DNA of 64,000 nucleotides from JAXMAZ01 sp046350115 (GTDB lineage: Bacteria > Planctomycetota > Planctomycetia > Gemmatales > Gemmataceae). Made by a program: the position numbers and the translations under genes. Positions 40,314 to 49,174 of this stretch are shown in pieces. Position 1 is the first letter of the stretch, and every line of letters begins with the position of its first letter. The notes below the pieces were generated by a model. The model was given only the letters and a program-made list of their open reading frames with translations, had not been told where the DNA came from and ran no database searches. The DNA lies in the NCBI GenBank assembly GCA_046350115.1, contig JAXMAZ010000032.1:28421-92420 (forward strand), in the 5' to 3' direction.

Positions 40314-41911
40314 GCCGATCCGTCCTGATCTACGTCACCCATCCGCCGTTTGCCACTCAGTTGGAGGTGGCCCAGCGTCACCTGCTCGCCGGCGACCGGG
40401 TGACGGTCATGGGGTGTGACGCCGAGCTGCTCACCTGCAACTGGAACCAGCAGTACACCGCCGACCGGTGCGCCAAGTGCCGGGCCACCCGCCGGGTCGC
40501 GCTCAGCCGGCTGGACCGCCCTGTGGACGTGGTCCCGTCGCTCCACCTGACCGACGCCGACCGAGCCGAGCTCCGCGGCGTCCCCCGCACCTTCCCGGAC
40601 GTAGCCGCCCTGAAGGCGTACCGGGTGGACGAGTTCGACGCCGGAATGGCTACCCTGTCCACCCTGATCGACAAGTTCCGCGACCCGGCCCTGGACGTGA
40701 CCGCTCACCCGGACCTGGTGTACGCCCACCTGCTGCCGAGCGTGGCCGTGTTCCGGTCGGTGCAGAACTACCTGGCGGCCAACCGGGTGGACCGAGTGTA
40801 CCTGTTCAACGGCCGGTACAACCACACCCGGCCGGTACTCCGGGCGAGCCAGTCCCGGGGGGTCGAGTTCGCGGTGCTGGAGGAGGGGTGCAACAAGTCC
40901 CACTACACGGTCTGGGAGAACTGCACCCCGCACGGCCGGAAGTCGCTGCAGGACGACATCGCGGCCACCTGGGAGCGGGGGGCCGGCGACCCGGCCGAAC
41001 GGGAGCGTGTGGCCCGGGCCTGGTTTGACACGCGGTCCAAAGGGCAGGAGGTCCACGACCGGGACATCGACCGGTCCTACGTCACCGGCCAGCGACCGGA
41101 CCTGCTGCCGGACGGGTTCGACCCGGCCGCCCACAACGTGGCCGTGTTCAACAGTTCGGAGGACGAGTGGGCGGCGATCGGGGACGAGTGGGCGCCGACC
41201 GTCTACCCGAACCAGTTAGCCGGTCTGACCCGGCTGGCCGCCGACCTGCCCCGGCTCGGTTCGCACGTCCGGGTGTACTTGCGGTGTCACCCGCATCTGG
41301 CGAACACCCCGATGACGGCCGGGCTGCTCCGGCTGTCGTCCCCGAACCTGACGGTCATCCCGCCGGACTCGCCGGTCGGCTCCTACGCCTTGCTCCGGGC
41401 CTGCCGGACGGTCCTGACGTTCGGCTCCACCGTCGGGATCGAGGCGGTGTACTTCGGTAAGCCGTCGGTGCTGGCCAACCGCGCCGCCTACGACCACCTG
41501 GGCGGGACGTACAACGCCCGGACGCATGACGACGTACTCGACCTGATCGCTCGGCCGCTGGACCTGAAGCCGGTCGAGCCGGCCCTGGTGTACGCCTACT
41601 ACTACGCCACCTACGGCATCCCGTTCCGGTACTACCGGAAGGCCGACGAGATGTACAAGGAGGGGACGCTGAACGGCCGGGCGTACCTGGAGCCGCTGTG
41701 GAGCAGGGCCGTCTGGGGCGTCACCCGGCGGCTGCCGCTGGTCATGGCAGCCCTGAACGACCGACACCGGCGGCACGGGTACGAGCGCCTGCTCGGCCGG
41801 ACGGGAAGGCCGGCTAACGGATGCGACTCGCGTTCGTCAGCGGCAAGTGGCCGTTCGCCTGGGGCGGGTCCGAGGTGCTGTGGGGCTGGCCGCCCGCGCC
41901 GCGCTGGCTGA
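40310..41911 (+). CDS. Capsule/surface polysaccharide biosynthesis protein, GT-B-like, 533 aa
   Basis: A soluble protein without a signal peptide. The C-terminal half has HVRVYLRCHPHLANTP, SYALLRACRTVLTFGSTVGIEAVYFGKPSVL, typical of capsule-biosynthesis (KpsC/S or PF05159-like) and polysialyltransferase-type GT-B proteins. The N-terminal half is less conserved, with a Cys-rich loop (CNWNQQYTADRCAKC). GTG 40310 overlaps the wzt stop. The last about 31 residues overlap the next gene out of frame. A TAA at 41815-41817, four bases before the next ATG, would end the protein normally if one base were restored, so the tail may be a frameshift artefact. Confidence 0.65.
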   Translation: MSRSVLIYVTHPPFATQLEVAQRHLLAGDRVTVMGCDAELLTCNWNQQYTADRCAKCRATRRVALSRLDRPVDVVPSLHLTDADRAELRGVPRTFPDVAALKAYRVDEFDAGMATLSTLIDKFRDPALDVTAHPDLVYAHLLPSVAVFRSVQNYLAANRVDRVYLFNGRYNHTRPVLRASQSRGVEFAVLEEGCNKSHYTVWENCTPHGRKSLQDDIAATWERGAGDPAERERVARAWFDTRSKGQEVHDRDIDRSYVTGQRPDLLPDGFDPAAHNVAVFNSSEDEWAAIGDEWAPTVYPNQLAGLTRLAADLPRLGSHVRVYLRCHPHLANTPMTAGLLRLSSPNLTVIPPDSPVGSYALLRACRTVLTFGSTVGIEAVYFGKPSVLANRAAYDHLGGTYNARTHDDVLDLIARPLDLKPVEPALVYAYYYATYGIPFRYYRKADEMYKEGTLNGRAYLEPLWSRAVWGVTRRLPLVMAALNDRHRRHGYERLLGRTGRPANGCDSRSSAASGRSPGAGPRCCGAGRPRRAG

Positions 41912-42937
41912 GGGCCACCAGGTACTCCGTATCCGTGGTCGGCAACACCCCCGCCGTCGGAACTGGGTGCCCTGGCCGCCGCCGGTGCGGTGATCCATCG
42001 CCAGCGGTACGTCCCCCACCCGGCCGTCCAACGGCGGCTGAACCGGTGGCGGTTCCCGTTCCGCGGGGTGGTCCAGTTCCGTCCGACGTGATCTGCCTGG
42101 GCCAGGCCGGGGTGGACGATCTGCGTCCAGTACGGGCCGCGGCGGTCGAGCAGTTGACCGCCGGCTGGCGGACCCGCACCTGGTCGTCTGCCAGTACAAC
42201 GACGACGGGTACGTCCTGTCCGACCCGGTCCGCCGGGTCGGACGGGACGTGTACGGCCGCCGCGGCTCGATGGTCGTCATCTCCGAGGCCAACCTCCGCC
42301 TACCGCCGCCAGTTCGCCGCCCCGTTGCCGAACGCCCGGCTGATCCGCAACCCGGTCAACCTGACCGACCGTACCTCGCCCCCTGGCTCGGCGGCCGAAC
42401 CGAAAGTGGTGTTCGGGTTCGTCGGCTGGCTGGACGCTCGTCACAAGGGCTTGGATCTGCTGCTCGAGGCGCTTGTCCGGTGACGAATGGAAGGGTCGGC
42501 CGTGGGTGCTGCGGCTGGCCGGGACGGCCCTGACCGCGGTTATCTGGCGGAAGTCTGGCCGCGCTCTACGGGATCGCGGACCGGGTGCAGTTCGCCGGCT
42601 GGCGTCGGACGTGCGGGCGGTCTGGGCCGGGTGCCACCTGTGCCTTCGCCGTCCCGGGCGGAAGGGATGCCGATGACCTTGCTCGAAGGGCTGTGCGGGC
42701 CGGCCGGCCGTCGCCACCGACTGCGGGGCGGCCCGGGAGATGGTGATCGAGGGGGAATCTGGCTACCTGGCCGACGGCCCGACCGCCGGTGCGATTGCCG
42801 CGGCCCTGGAGCGGGCCTGGGCCGACCGGAGCCGGTGGCCGGTCGTCGGGGCAGCGGCCCATGCCCACGCGGCCTCGTTTGTCGCCCCGGACCCGGGCCG
42901 GACCCTATTGGACGCGCTGACGGAGGTCGCCAGGTGA
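41821..42937 (+). pseudogene. Glycosyltransferase (GT4-like) broken by about twelve apparent frameshifts
   Basis: The start MRLAFVSGKWPFAWGGSEVLW is typical, and the end (GTGA overlap with the next gene at 42934) is in the expected place. Between them the protein continues only by switching frame about twelve times: AARAALAEGHQV, SVSVVGNTP, ELGALAAAGAVIHRQRYV, DVICLGQAGVDDL, DPHLVVCQYNDDGYVLSD, LIRNPVNLTDRT, GFVGWLDARHKGLDLLLEA, DGPDRGYLAE, ALYGIADRVQFAGW, SDVRAVWAGC, SRAEGMPMTLLEGLC, GRPAVATDCGAAREMVIEGE. Every piece is good GT-B sequence, including the donor-binding EGMP...E-like region. Shifts of both signs occur. Consensus error in a hard-to-sequence patch is as likely as real decay. Confidence 0.75.
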
Positions 42938-43512
42938 TCCGCCGAGCCGTTCGCGCGGTGCTGTTCCGCCGGGACCGGTTCGCCGCACGATTACGGCTCG
43001 CCCGGCTTCGGTTGGACTACGGCGACCGGGTCCGGTGGGGCCCCGGGTTTACCGTCGGCGAGGGATTCCGGATCGATTGCGAGGGGCCAAGCGGTAGGGT
43101 CGCCATCGGAGAGGGTGTGCTCGTCCGCCGGTTCTGTTCCGTCTGGCTCGGCCCGTCGGGGGAGCTCACCCTTGGCGACCGGGTGTTCCTGAACAACGGG
43201 TGCTCGATCGCCTGCCGTGGCCGGGTGACGGTCGGTGCGGACACCCTGTTCGGGGAGGGTGTTCGCGTTTACGACCACAACCACAAGTTCCGCGGCCCGG
43301 ATACGCCGATCCGCGACCAGGGGTACACCGTCGGCGAGGTGCGGGTCGGGCGGAACTGCTGGGTCGGCAGCGGGGTCATCCTGCTCAAAGGGGCGGACGT
43401 CGGCGATCATTGCGTGATCGGGGCCGGGTGTGTTGTCGCCGGGCCGGTTCCGCCACACACCGTAGTGCGACTCGACCCGGCCGTCCGTCTCACACCGATG
43501 GCCTCAGCCTGA
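42934..43512 (+). CDS. Hexapeptide-repeat acyltransferase, 192 aa
   Basis: A left-handed beta-helix O-acetyltransferase. Imperfect hexapeptides run from about residue 50 (GRVAIGEGVLV, GELTLGDRVFLNNGCSI, GRVTVGADTLFGEGVRVYDHNHKFRGPD with the catalytic-type His) to GRNCWVGSGVILLKGADVGDHCVIGAGCVVAGPVP. It is likely to acetylate a sugar of the exported glycan using acetyl-CoA. GTG 42934 overlaps the stop of the broken glycosyltransferase. Confidence 0.9.
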   Translation: MIRRAVRAVLFRRDRFAARLRLARLRLDYGDRVRWGPGFTVGEGFRIDCEGPSGRVAIGEGVLVRRFCSVWLGPSGELTLGDRVFLNNGCSIACRGRVTVGADTLFGEGVRVYDHNHKFRGPDTPIRDQGYTVGEVRVGRNCWVGSGVILLKGADVGDHCVIGAGCVVAGPVPPHTVVRLDPAVRLTPMASA

Positions 43513-44438
43513 TGCTCGTCTCCGTCCTGATCCCGACCCACAACCGCCGCGACCTGCTCGGCCGGACGCTCGACAGCCTGGCCGCCGTCCGGGTGCCGGC
43601 CGGGGTGGCGGTCGAGGTGATTGTCGTCGCCAACAACTGCACCGACGGCACGGAACACCTGGTCGCCGAGCGGGCGGCTGCAATGCCGTTCCCCACCCGT
43701 GCGGTGAGCGAGCCGGCCCCGGGGCTGAACAACGCCCGCAACCGCGGCGTCGCCGAAGCGGCCGGCGACTGGCTCGCCTTCCTGGACGACGACGTGTGGG
43801 TGGCCGCCGGCTGGCTGGGGGGGCTGGTCGCGGTGGCCCAGAAGCACGACGCCGACTTCCTCGGCGGGCACGTCGAGCTGTGGTGGGAGGCGGTCGAGCG
43901 GCCGGCCTGGCTGACCCGCGACATGGAGTGGATGCTGAGCAACAACGAGGGCGGCTCAGACGTGTACCGGCTCGGCCCGACCGGCGGGCTGGTCGGGGCC
44001 AACTTCGCCGTCCGGCGGGGGGTGGTGGATAAGGTCGGGTTTTTCCGCCCGGACCTGGATCGGGTCGGCGGCCGACTGCTCGGCGGCGGGGAGAGCGAGT
44101 TCGTCCAGCGGGCGGTGCGGGCCGGGTTCGCCGGGTACTACGCCCCGGGGATGTCGGTCAAGCACTGGGTCGCCCCGCACCGGGTGTCGTCGGCGTACCT
44201 GACCGGCGTGAGTGCCGGGTACGGATACGCCCGGGTGCTGATGAAACCGGACTGGGGACCGCGGGCCGCCGCCCGGGCGGTGTTCGGGCACTTGTACCTG
44301 GCCGTCCGCCACGGTTTGGCCGGACTGGCCGGCGGGCCGGCGGCCGTCCGCCACAAATGCCTTGCGACCGCCGGCCGGGGCGGACTGGCCGCCGCCGTCC
44401 GGCGGACCACCGCACCCCGACGTGAGTCGACCCCATGA
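43512..44438 (+). CDS. Glycosyltransferase family 2, 308 aa
   Basis: A GT-A enzyme. MLVSVLIPTHNRRDLLGRTLDSL is the nucleotide-binding start, NNCTDGTEH and NNARNRGVAEAAGDWLAFLDDDVWV contain the metal-binding DxD (DDD), and GGGESEFVQRAVRAGF is the ED-type base region. The C-terminus has one hydrophobic helix (YLAVRHGLAGLAGG). Acceptor unknown. ATG 43512 overlaps the previous TGA by one base (TGATG). Confidence 0.9.
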   Translation: MLVSVLIPTHNRRDLLGRTLDSLAAVRVPAGVAVEVIVVANNCTDGTEHLVAERAAAMPFPTRAVSEPAPGLNNARNRGVAEAAGDWLAFLDDDVWVAAGWLGGLVAVAQKHDADFLGGHVELWWEAVERPAWLTRDMEWMLSNNEGGSDVYRLGPTGGLVGANFAVRRGVVDKVGFFRPDLDRVGGRLLGGGESEFVQRAVRAGFAGYYAPGMSVKHWVAPHRVSSAYLTGVSAGYGYARVLMKPDWGPRAAARAVFGHLYLAVRHGLAGLAGGPAAVRHKCLATAGRGGLAAAVRRTTAPRRESTP

Positions 44439-45397
44439 CCGCCGACCCGCTCGACACACTTCTCCCGCTCCTGCAATGCGTCGGTGGCGGCCCGGACCCG
44501 GCTGATCGTTGCCCCGGCGGTCTGGCCCGGACGGCCGACGGCCTGCAGTGCCAGGCGTGCGGGACGGCGTACCCGACCCGGGCCGGTGTCCCGGTGATGC
44601 GGGACATTGCGGACGACCGAAAGGACGCCACCCTGGAGGGGGTGTACAACGAGGAGTCTGACCGGACCGCAGCCCTGGCCGGCGGCCCGTGGCGGGACCA
44701 GGCCGAGCCGTACTGGTCGGTCATCCGCGGACTGGTCGCCGATCACCGGGTGACCGGGCCGAGCCTGGAGGTCGGGTGCGGGCTGGGGCTATTGGCGGAC
44801 ACAGCGCCCGAGTACGTCGGCCTAGACTACTCGCCGTATGCCGTCACCGCCCGCGGGTTCGAGGGGTATATGCGGGTGGCCGGGGACGCCCAGGTGCTCC
44901 CATTCCGGGACGGGGTATTCGGGCTGGTGTTCACCATCAACTGCCTGGAGCACGTGCCGGACGCCGCCCGGGCGCTGGCCGAGATCGACCGGGTGATGCG
45001 GCCCGGCGGGCACCTGCTACTCAAGCCGGCGTGGAACTGTACCCGGTACAACACCGAGGGGTTGCCGCTCCGCCCGTACCGGGAGTTGACCCTCCGTCAG
45101 AAGGCCGTCAAGTTTCTGCTCCCGGTCCTCCGATCGAAGCCGTACAAGGTGGCCACGCGGGTGCCGTGGCGAGCGTACCGGCGGCTGGTCGGCCGGGGGG
45201 AACTGGTGTACGGTCGGCTCACCCCCAGCTTCGACTACCTTTGCCAGCTCTCCGACTCGGATGCCTTCTCGTCTCTCGACCCACACGAGTGCATGCGGCA
45301 CTTCCGGCACCGCGGGTACACCGTCCTGTCTCACGCCGGGGCGGCCCGCCAAGTCCTCGCCGGGCACGACGTGGTCATCCTGCGCAAACCCGGCTGA
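44435..45397 (+). CDS. SAM-dependent methyltransferase with N-terminal zinc-ribbon-like segment, 320 aa
   Basis: The N-terminus (CVGGGPDPADRCPGGLARTADGLQCQACGTAYPTR) resembles the Trm112-type CxxC segment seen in some glycan methyltransferases. The class-I core follows: SLEVGCGLGLLADTAPEYVGLDYSP (motif I), VLPFRDGVFGLVFTINCLEHVPD (motif IV), MRPGGHLLLKPAWN. A long C-terminal part (about 195-320) is partly basic and helical. It overlaps the GT2 gene by four bases. It probably methylates the glycan or its lipid-linked precursor. Confidence 0.85.
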   Translation: MTADPLDTLLPLLQCVGGGPDPADRCPGGLARTADGLQCQACGTAYPTRAGVPVMRDIADDRKDATLEGVYNEESDRTAALAGGPWRDQAEPYWSVIRGLVADHRVTGPSLEVGCGLGLLADTAPEYVGLDYSPYAVTARGFEGYMRVAGDAQVLPFRDGVFGLVFTINCLEHVPDAARALAEIDRVMRPGGHLLLKPAWNCTRYNTEGLPLRPYRELTLRQKAVKFLLPVLRSKPYKVATRVPWRAYRRLVGRGELVYGRLTPSFDYLCQLSDSDAFSSLDPHECMRHFRHRGYTVLSHAGAARQVLAGHDVVILRKPG

Positions 45398-45407
45398 CCG
45401 GCCCGTG

Positions 45408-46685
45408 ATGAACATCATCTACGACCTCTCCCCGGTGACAGCCGACCCCGCCCAGCGGGCCGGGCTGGCCCGGGTGACGCTGCGGACGGCCGAGTTGCTG
45501 ACCGCAGAGCCGGGGGTGAGCGTCCGGTTCTCGTCCGTCGGGTCGGTCCGGTCGCTAGCTTGGACTGCTGAACTCCTGGCCGGCTGGCCGGAGGCGGCCC
45601 CGGCTCTGCCCCCGGCCCAGTTAGCCGGCCGGGCGGTCCGGTGGGAGGCCGCTCTGGCCAGCCGGGCGGCGGCCGGCGGTCGGGCGGCCCGGGCCGGACT
45701 GGGGCTGGTGCGGACCGCCCTCCGGGGGTGGAACCTGACCCGGAACAAGATCCCCGCGACCGCGCTCCGTTGGGCGGACGTGTACCACTCGTCCTACGCC
45801 CGGGTGCCGGCGATCGTCCGCCGCCACCGGCACCTCGGGGTGGTGGTGACGGTCCACGACCTGATCCCGTTGGTCGCCCCGTCAAAGCTGTTCCCCCAGC
45901 ATCAAGCCGGGGTCACCCGGCGGATCGTCGATGGGGTGGCCCGGACCGATTGGGTGATCTGTGTTTCCCGGTCGACCCGGGACGATTTCTTGGCCCGGAC
46001 CGGGCACCCGCCGGACCGGGCGGTGGTCGTCCCGTGGGCCGCTGACCCGGCCCGGTTTCACCCGTCGACGGACCCCGCCCGGGCAGCGGCGGTGCGAACC
46101 AAGTACCGGCTGCCGACCGGCCGGTACGTGCTCAGCCTCAGCTCTCTTGCTCCGCACAAGAACATCGCTCATCTGGCCCGGTGTGTGGCACGGGTAGCGG
46201 GCCGGTCCGGGTACGAGGACGTGACCCTGGTGCTGGCCGGCGGCCACGCGGAAGGCTCCCGGGCGTGGCTGACCGGCCTCGGCCTGGCCGCTGGCCGGGT
46301 CCACTTCGCCGGGTACGTGGACGAGGCCGATCTGGCCGCGCTCTACGCCGGGGCGAGCGTGTTCGCCTTCCCGTCCGTGTACGAGGGGTTTGGCTTGCCG
46401 GTGCTGGAAGCCATGCAGTGTGGGACGGCGGTGGTCGCGTCCGCCAGTTCCTCACTACCGGAGGTGGTCGGGGACGCCGGGCTACTCGCCCCGCCGGCCG
46501 ATGAGGCCGCCTGGACGGACGCCCTCGCCCGGGTGCTGGCGGACGACGCCCTGCGGCGAGGGCTGGCAGCCGCCGGCCTGGCTCGGTCGGCCACCTTCAC
46601 CTGGGACCGAACCCTGCGGGAGACGATGGCTGTGTACGCCCAAGCGGCGGACCAACGGGCGAGGGAGGCCGCATCTGGTGGCTGA
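45408..46685 (+). CDS. Glycosyltransferase, GT4-like (GT-B fold), 425 aa
   Basis: MNIIYDLSPVTADPAQRAGLARVTLRTAELL is a typical GT4 start. VVVTVHDLIPL, ICVSRSTRDDFLARTGHPPDRAVVVPWAADPARFHP mark the hinge and LSLSSLAPHKNIAHL the C-domain start. The donor-binding motif is YEGFGLPVLEAMQCGTAVVASASSSLPEVVGDAG. Similar to mannosyl/rhamnosyltransferases. ATG 45408 is 10 bases after the methyltransferase stop. Confidence 0.88.
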   Translation: MNIIYDLSPVTADPAQRAGLARVTLRTAELLTAEPGVSVRFSSVGSVRSLAWTAELLAGWPEAAPALPPAQLAGRAVRWEAALASRAAAGGRAARAGLGLVRTALRGWNLTRNKIPATALRWADVYHSSYARVPAIVRRHRHLGVVVTVHDLIPLVAPSKLFPQHQAGVTRRIVDGVARTDWVICVSRSTRDDFLARTGHPPDRAVVVPWAADPARFHPSTDPARAAAVRTKYRLPTGRYVLSLSSLAPHKNIAHLARCVARVAGRSGYEDVTLVLAGGHAEGSRAWLTGLGLAAGRVHFAGYVDEADLAALYAGASVFAFPSVYEGFGLPVLEAMQCGTAVVASASSSLPEVVGDAGLLAPPADEAAWTDALARVLADDALRRGLAAAGLARSATFTWDRTLRETMAVYAQAADQRAREAASGG

Positions 46686-47100
46686 CCCCCGCCTCCCGGG
46701 CCGGCCGGTTCGCGACCATGGGCGGCCCCTGTGGGGCGGCCGTCTGGGTCGTGGCAGTTATTCCCCTCTCGTTCGACGGGGCGCCGGAGTACGCCGTCGA
46801 GCGGCCTCCGGGGTGGGGGCGGGTGCCGCTCGGCCCGTCCGGCGAGGTTGGGGGCGTGTTGCTCTTCGCGACCGGCGCGCACGTCACGGCATACCCCCAC
46901 CAGGACACCCAATCGGCCGCCGGGCCGCCGTGGAGGTAGCCGGTCGGCTACCGGCGGCGGCGACCGTGCTGGCGGTGGCAGCCGCAGCGGTCGGGGTGTG
47001 GCAGGCGGATATCCGGTGCGGCGCCGCCGGGGTGTCTACCAAGCCTAGTGTCCGCTGGAGCCAGCGGCTGAAGCCCGTGGCGGGTCGGACCGATGGCTGA
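46682..47100 (+). pseudogene. Possible frameshifted small membrane protein
   Basis: The 407-base stretch has no intact gene. In frame 2 (about 46718-46939) the sequence reads AAVWVVAVIPLSFDGAPEYAVE...VPLGPSGEVGGVLLFATGA, and in frame 1 (46930-47100) VEVAGRLPAAATVLAVAAAAVGVWQADIRCG, ending with an ATGGCTGA overlap with the next gene. Joined by one or two frameshifts it would be a short protein with three hydrophobic stretches, perhaps VanZ-like. I cannot confirm the family. The position in the operon and the overlapping stop suggest a real gene damaged by indels or by sequence error. Confidence 0.35.
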
Positions 47101-48019
47101 TCGAAGGCGACGGCGGCGGGTGATGACCGTGGTCGGCGGGCTGGTTGTGGTCGTCCTGACGGCCGAACTGACCGCCCGGTTCGTCATCGGGTTGGGCGAT
47201 CCGCCGCTGTACGTCGCCGACCCCGAGGTCGAGTACCTGCTGGCCCCGAACCAGGACTGCCGGCGATTCGGCAACCATATCCTGGTGAACCGCTTCTCGA
47301 TGCGGTCCGACGACTTCCCGACGCACAAGACCGATCCCCGGGAGGTGCGGGTGCTGGTGGTCGGGGACAGTGTGGTGAACGGCGGCAACCCGACCGACCA
47401 CGCGGCCCTGGCGACCACCCGTCTCGGCCCAATCCTGACGGCCGACCTCGGCCGGCCGGTGGTCGTCGGGAACGTCTCAGCCGGCAGTTGGGGACCGCCC
47501 AACCAACTCGCCTACTTGACCAAGTTCGGGCTGTTCGACGCGGACGTGGTCGCGTTCGTGTGGAACCATGAGGACTGGGAAGACGTCCCGACCTTCAGCC
47601 CCCTGCACCCGCTCCACCAGCCGACCCGCAAGCCGGTGTCGGCCGCCTGGGAAGGGGCGGATCGCTACCTGCTGCCGCGGGTGCTCGGCACCCCGCCGTG
47701 GCCGGCCGGCCCGGGCGGTGACACCGGGGCGGCCGTCGGGGCCGTAATCCGGCTGGCGCGGGCGGGCGGAAGTCGGCCGGTGGCGATCCTTCACTGGTCC
47801 CGACCGGAACTGGCGGCCGGCCGGCCCAACCCGGGGCTGTCGTCCCTCCGTGAGGCGGCCGAGCGGGCCGGGGCCGCCGTGTACGACGACGCGGACGCCC
47901 TCCGGGCTGCGGACGGCTCCCCGTTCCGAGACGACATCCACCTGAATGAGGTCGGCCAACAGGCGCTGGCCGGGCTGCTCCGCCGGATCGTCGCCCTCGT
48001 GCCGGCCGGCGGCCCATGA
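47093..48019 (+). CDS. Membrane-anchored SGNH/GDSL-type hydrolase, 308 aa
   Basis: A basic N-terminus (ADRRRRRRVM) and one membrane helix (VVGGLVVVVLTAELTARFVI) anchor the protein. The extracytoplasmic domain has the SGNH blocks: VVGDSVVNGG (Ser), GNVSAGSWG (Gly), WNHEDWEDV (Asn), and DDIHLNEVGQQ (Asp-x2-His). It could deacetylate or acetylate the exported glycan, as AlgX/AlgJ-like SGNH proteins do. ATG 47093; four-base overlap with the next gene. Confidence 0.82.
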   Translation: MADRRRRRRVMTVVGGLVVVVLTAELTARFVIGLGDPPLYVADPEVEYLLAPNQDCRRFGNHILVNRFSMRSDDFPTHKTDPREVRVLVVGDSVVNGGNPTDHAALATTRLGPILTADLGRPVVVGNVSAGSWGPPNQLAYLTKFGLFDADVVAFVWNHEDWEDVPTFSPLHPLHQPTRKPVSAAWEGADRYLLPRVLGTPPWPAGPGGDTGAAVGAVIRLARAGGSRPVAILHWSRPELAAGRPNPGLSSLREAAERAGAAVYDDADALRAADGSPFRDDIHLNEVGQQALAGLLRRIVALVPAGGP

Positions 48020-49143
48020 CCCGGGTGCTGGTCTACACGCACGTGCCGCGGACGTTCCCGCCGGTGACCGGATACGGCCGGCACGCCGTCGAGGTGGTCA
48101 CCCGGCTGGCAGACCGTGGCGACACCCGGATCGAGGTGCTGGCGTCCGCCGAGTTCGTGGGGCCGGACGGGCGGCTCGACCCCCGCAGCCCGTTCGCCCG
48201 GTTCCCGGTCCGGTCCTTCCCCCTGCCCGAGCGGCGGGCGGAGCGGTGGTGGAAACTGCTCGGCCGGCCGCGGATGGACCCGTACCTCGGCGGCGTAGAC
48301 GTCGTGTACTCGCCGTTCGACACCTACCTGCCCGTCCGCAACCGACCGTGGGCTGTTACCCTGCACGACGTGATGGCGATCGAGCCGGCCGTCCCCTGGC
48401 CGCGTGGGTGGCGGCACAGGGCGTCTCGGGCGGCCTGGCGGGTTTGGGGGCCGGCGGCGGTCCGTGCGGCGGCCATCGTTTTCACGTCCACCGAGTTTAG
48501 CAAGCGGCGGATCATCGAATTGCTGGGGGCGGACCCGGATAAGGTGGTGGTCGTCGGGAACGGGGTGGACGACCGGTTCTACGCGGCCGCCGACCTGGAC
48601 CCGAGGACGTTGCCTCGGCCGTGCCCGGACCCATACCTGGCGATGGTCGGCGGCCTGGTGCCACACAAGGGCGGGGACGTAGCGCTGCGGGTGGCCGACG
48701 CCCTTCGGCGAGCGCGCAGCCCGATTCGGGTGGTCGTCGCCGGGCGCAGCGACCCGGGGCTGGCGGCGGCCGCCGGCGGGCACCCGAACGTCATCCTGTT
48801 GGGCCGCATACCGGATGCGGAGCTGATCCCCCTGATCCGGGGTGCCCTGGCCCTCCTGTTTCCGTCGTGGTATGAGGGGTTCGGCATCCCGCCGCTGGAG
48901 GCGATGGCCGCCGGGGTGCCGGCCATCGTGTCCGACCGGGCGTCCTTGCCGGAGGTGGTCGGGGAGGCCGGGCTGGTCGTCTCCCCGGACAAGCCGGACG
49001 AAATGGCCGACCGGGCGGTCTGGCTGGACCGCCACCCGTCCGAACGGGCCGAGCGGGCCGCCCGAGGCCGGGCGTGGAGTCGGCGATATAGCTGGGAGTC
49101 GACGGCCGACCGGGTACGGGTCGCCCTCGGCCGACTCGTCTGA
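48016..49143 (+). CDS. Glycosyltransferase, GT4-like (GT-B fold), 375 aa
   Basis: Start VLVYTHVPRTFPPVTGYGRHAVEVVTRLAD. VVYSPFDTYLPVR and AVTLHDVMAIE are in the acceptor domain. YLAMVGGLVPHKGGDVALRVADAL begins the donor domain and YEGFGIPPLEAMAAGVPAIVSDRASLPEVVGEAGLVV is the E-x7-E donor motif. Compact, close to the family of polysaccharide mannosyltransferases. It overlaps the SGNH gene by four bases; the ligase gene follows after 31 bases. Confidence 0.9.
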   Translation: MTRVLVYTHVPRTFPPVTGYGRHAVEVVTRLADRGDTRIEVLASAEFVGPDGRLDPRSPFARFPVRSFPLPERRAERWWKLLGRPRMDPYLGGVDVVYSPFDTYLPVRNRPWAVTLHDVMAIEPAVPWPRGWRHRASRAAWRVWGPAAVRAAAIVFTSTEFSKRRIIELLGADPDKVVVVGNGVDDRFYAAADLDPRTLPRPCPDPYLAMVGGLVPHKGGDVALRVADALRRARSPIRVVVAGRSDPGLAAAAGGHPNVILLGRIPDAELIPLIRGALALLFPSWYEGFGIPPLEAMAAGVPAIVSDRASLPEVVGEAGLVVSPDKPDEMADRAVWLDRHPSERAERAARGRAWSRRYSWESTADRVRVALGRLV

Positions 49144-49174
49144 CGTATACCCGGACCGCGGGCAGGTAAAGGTC

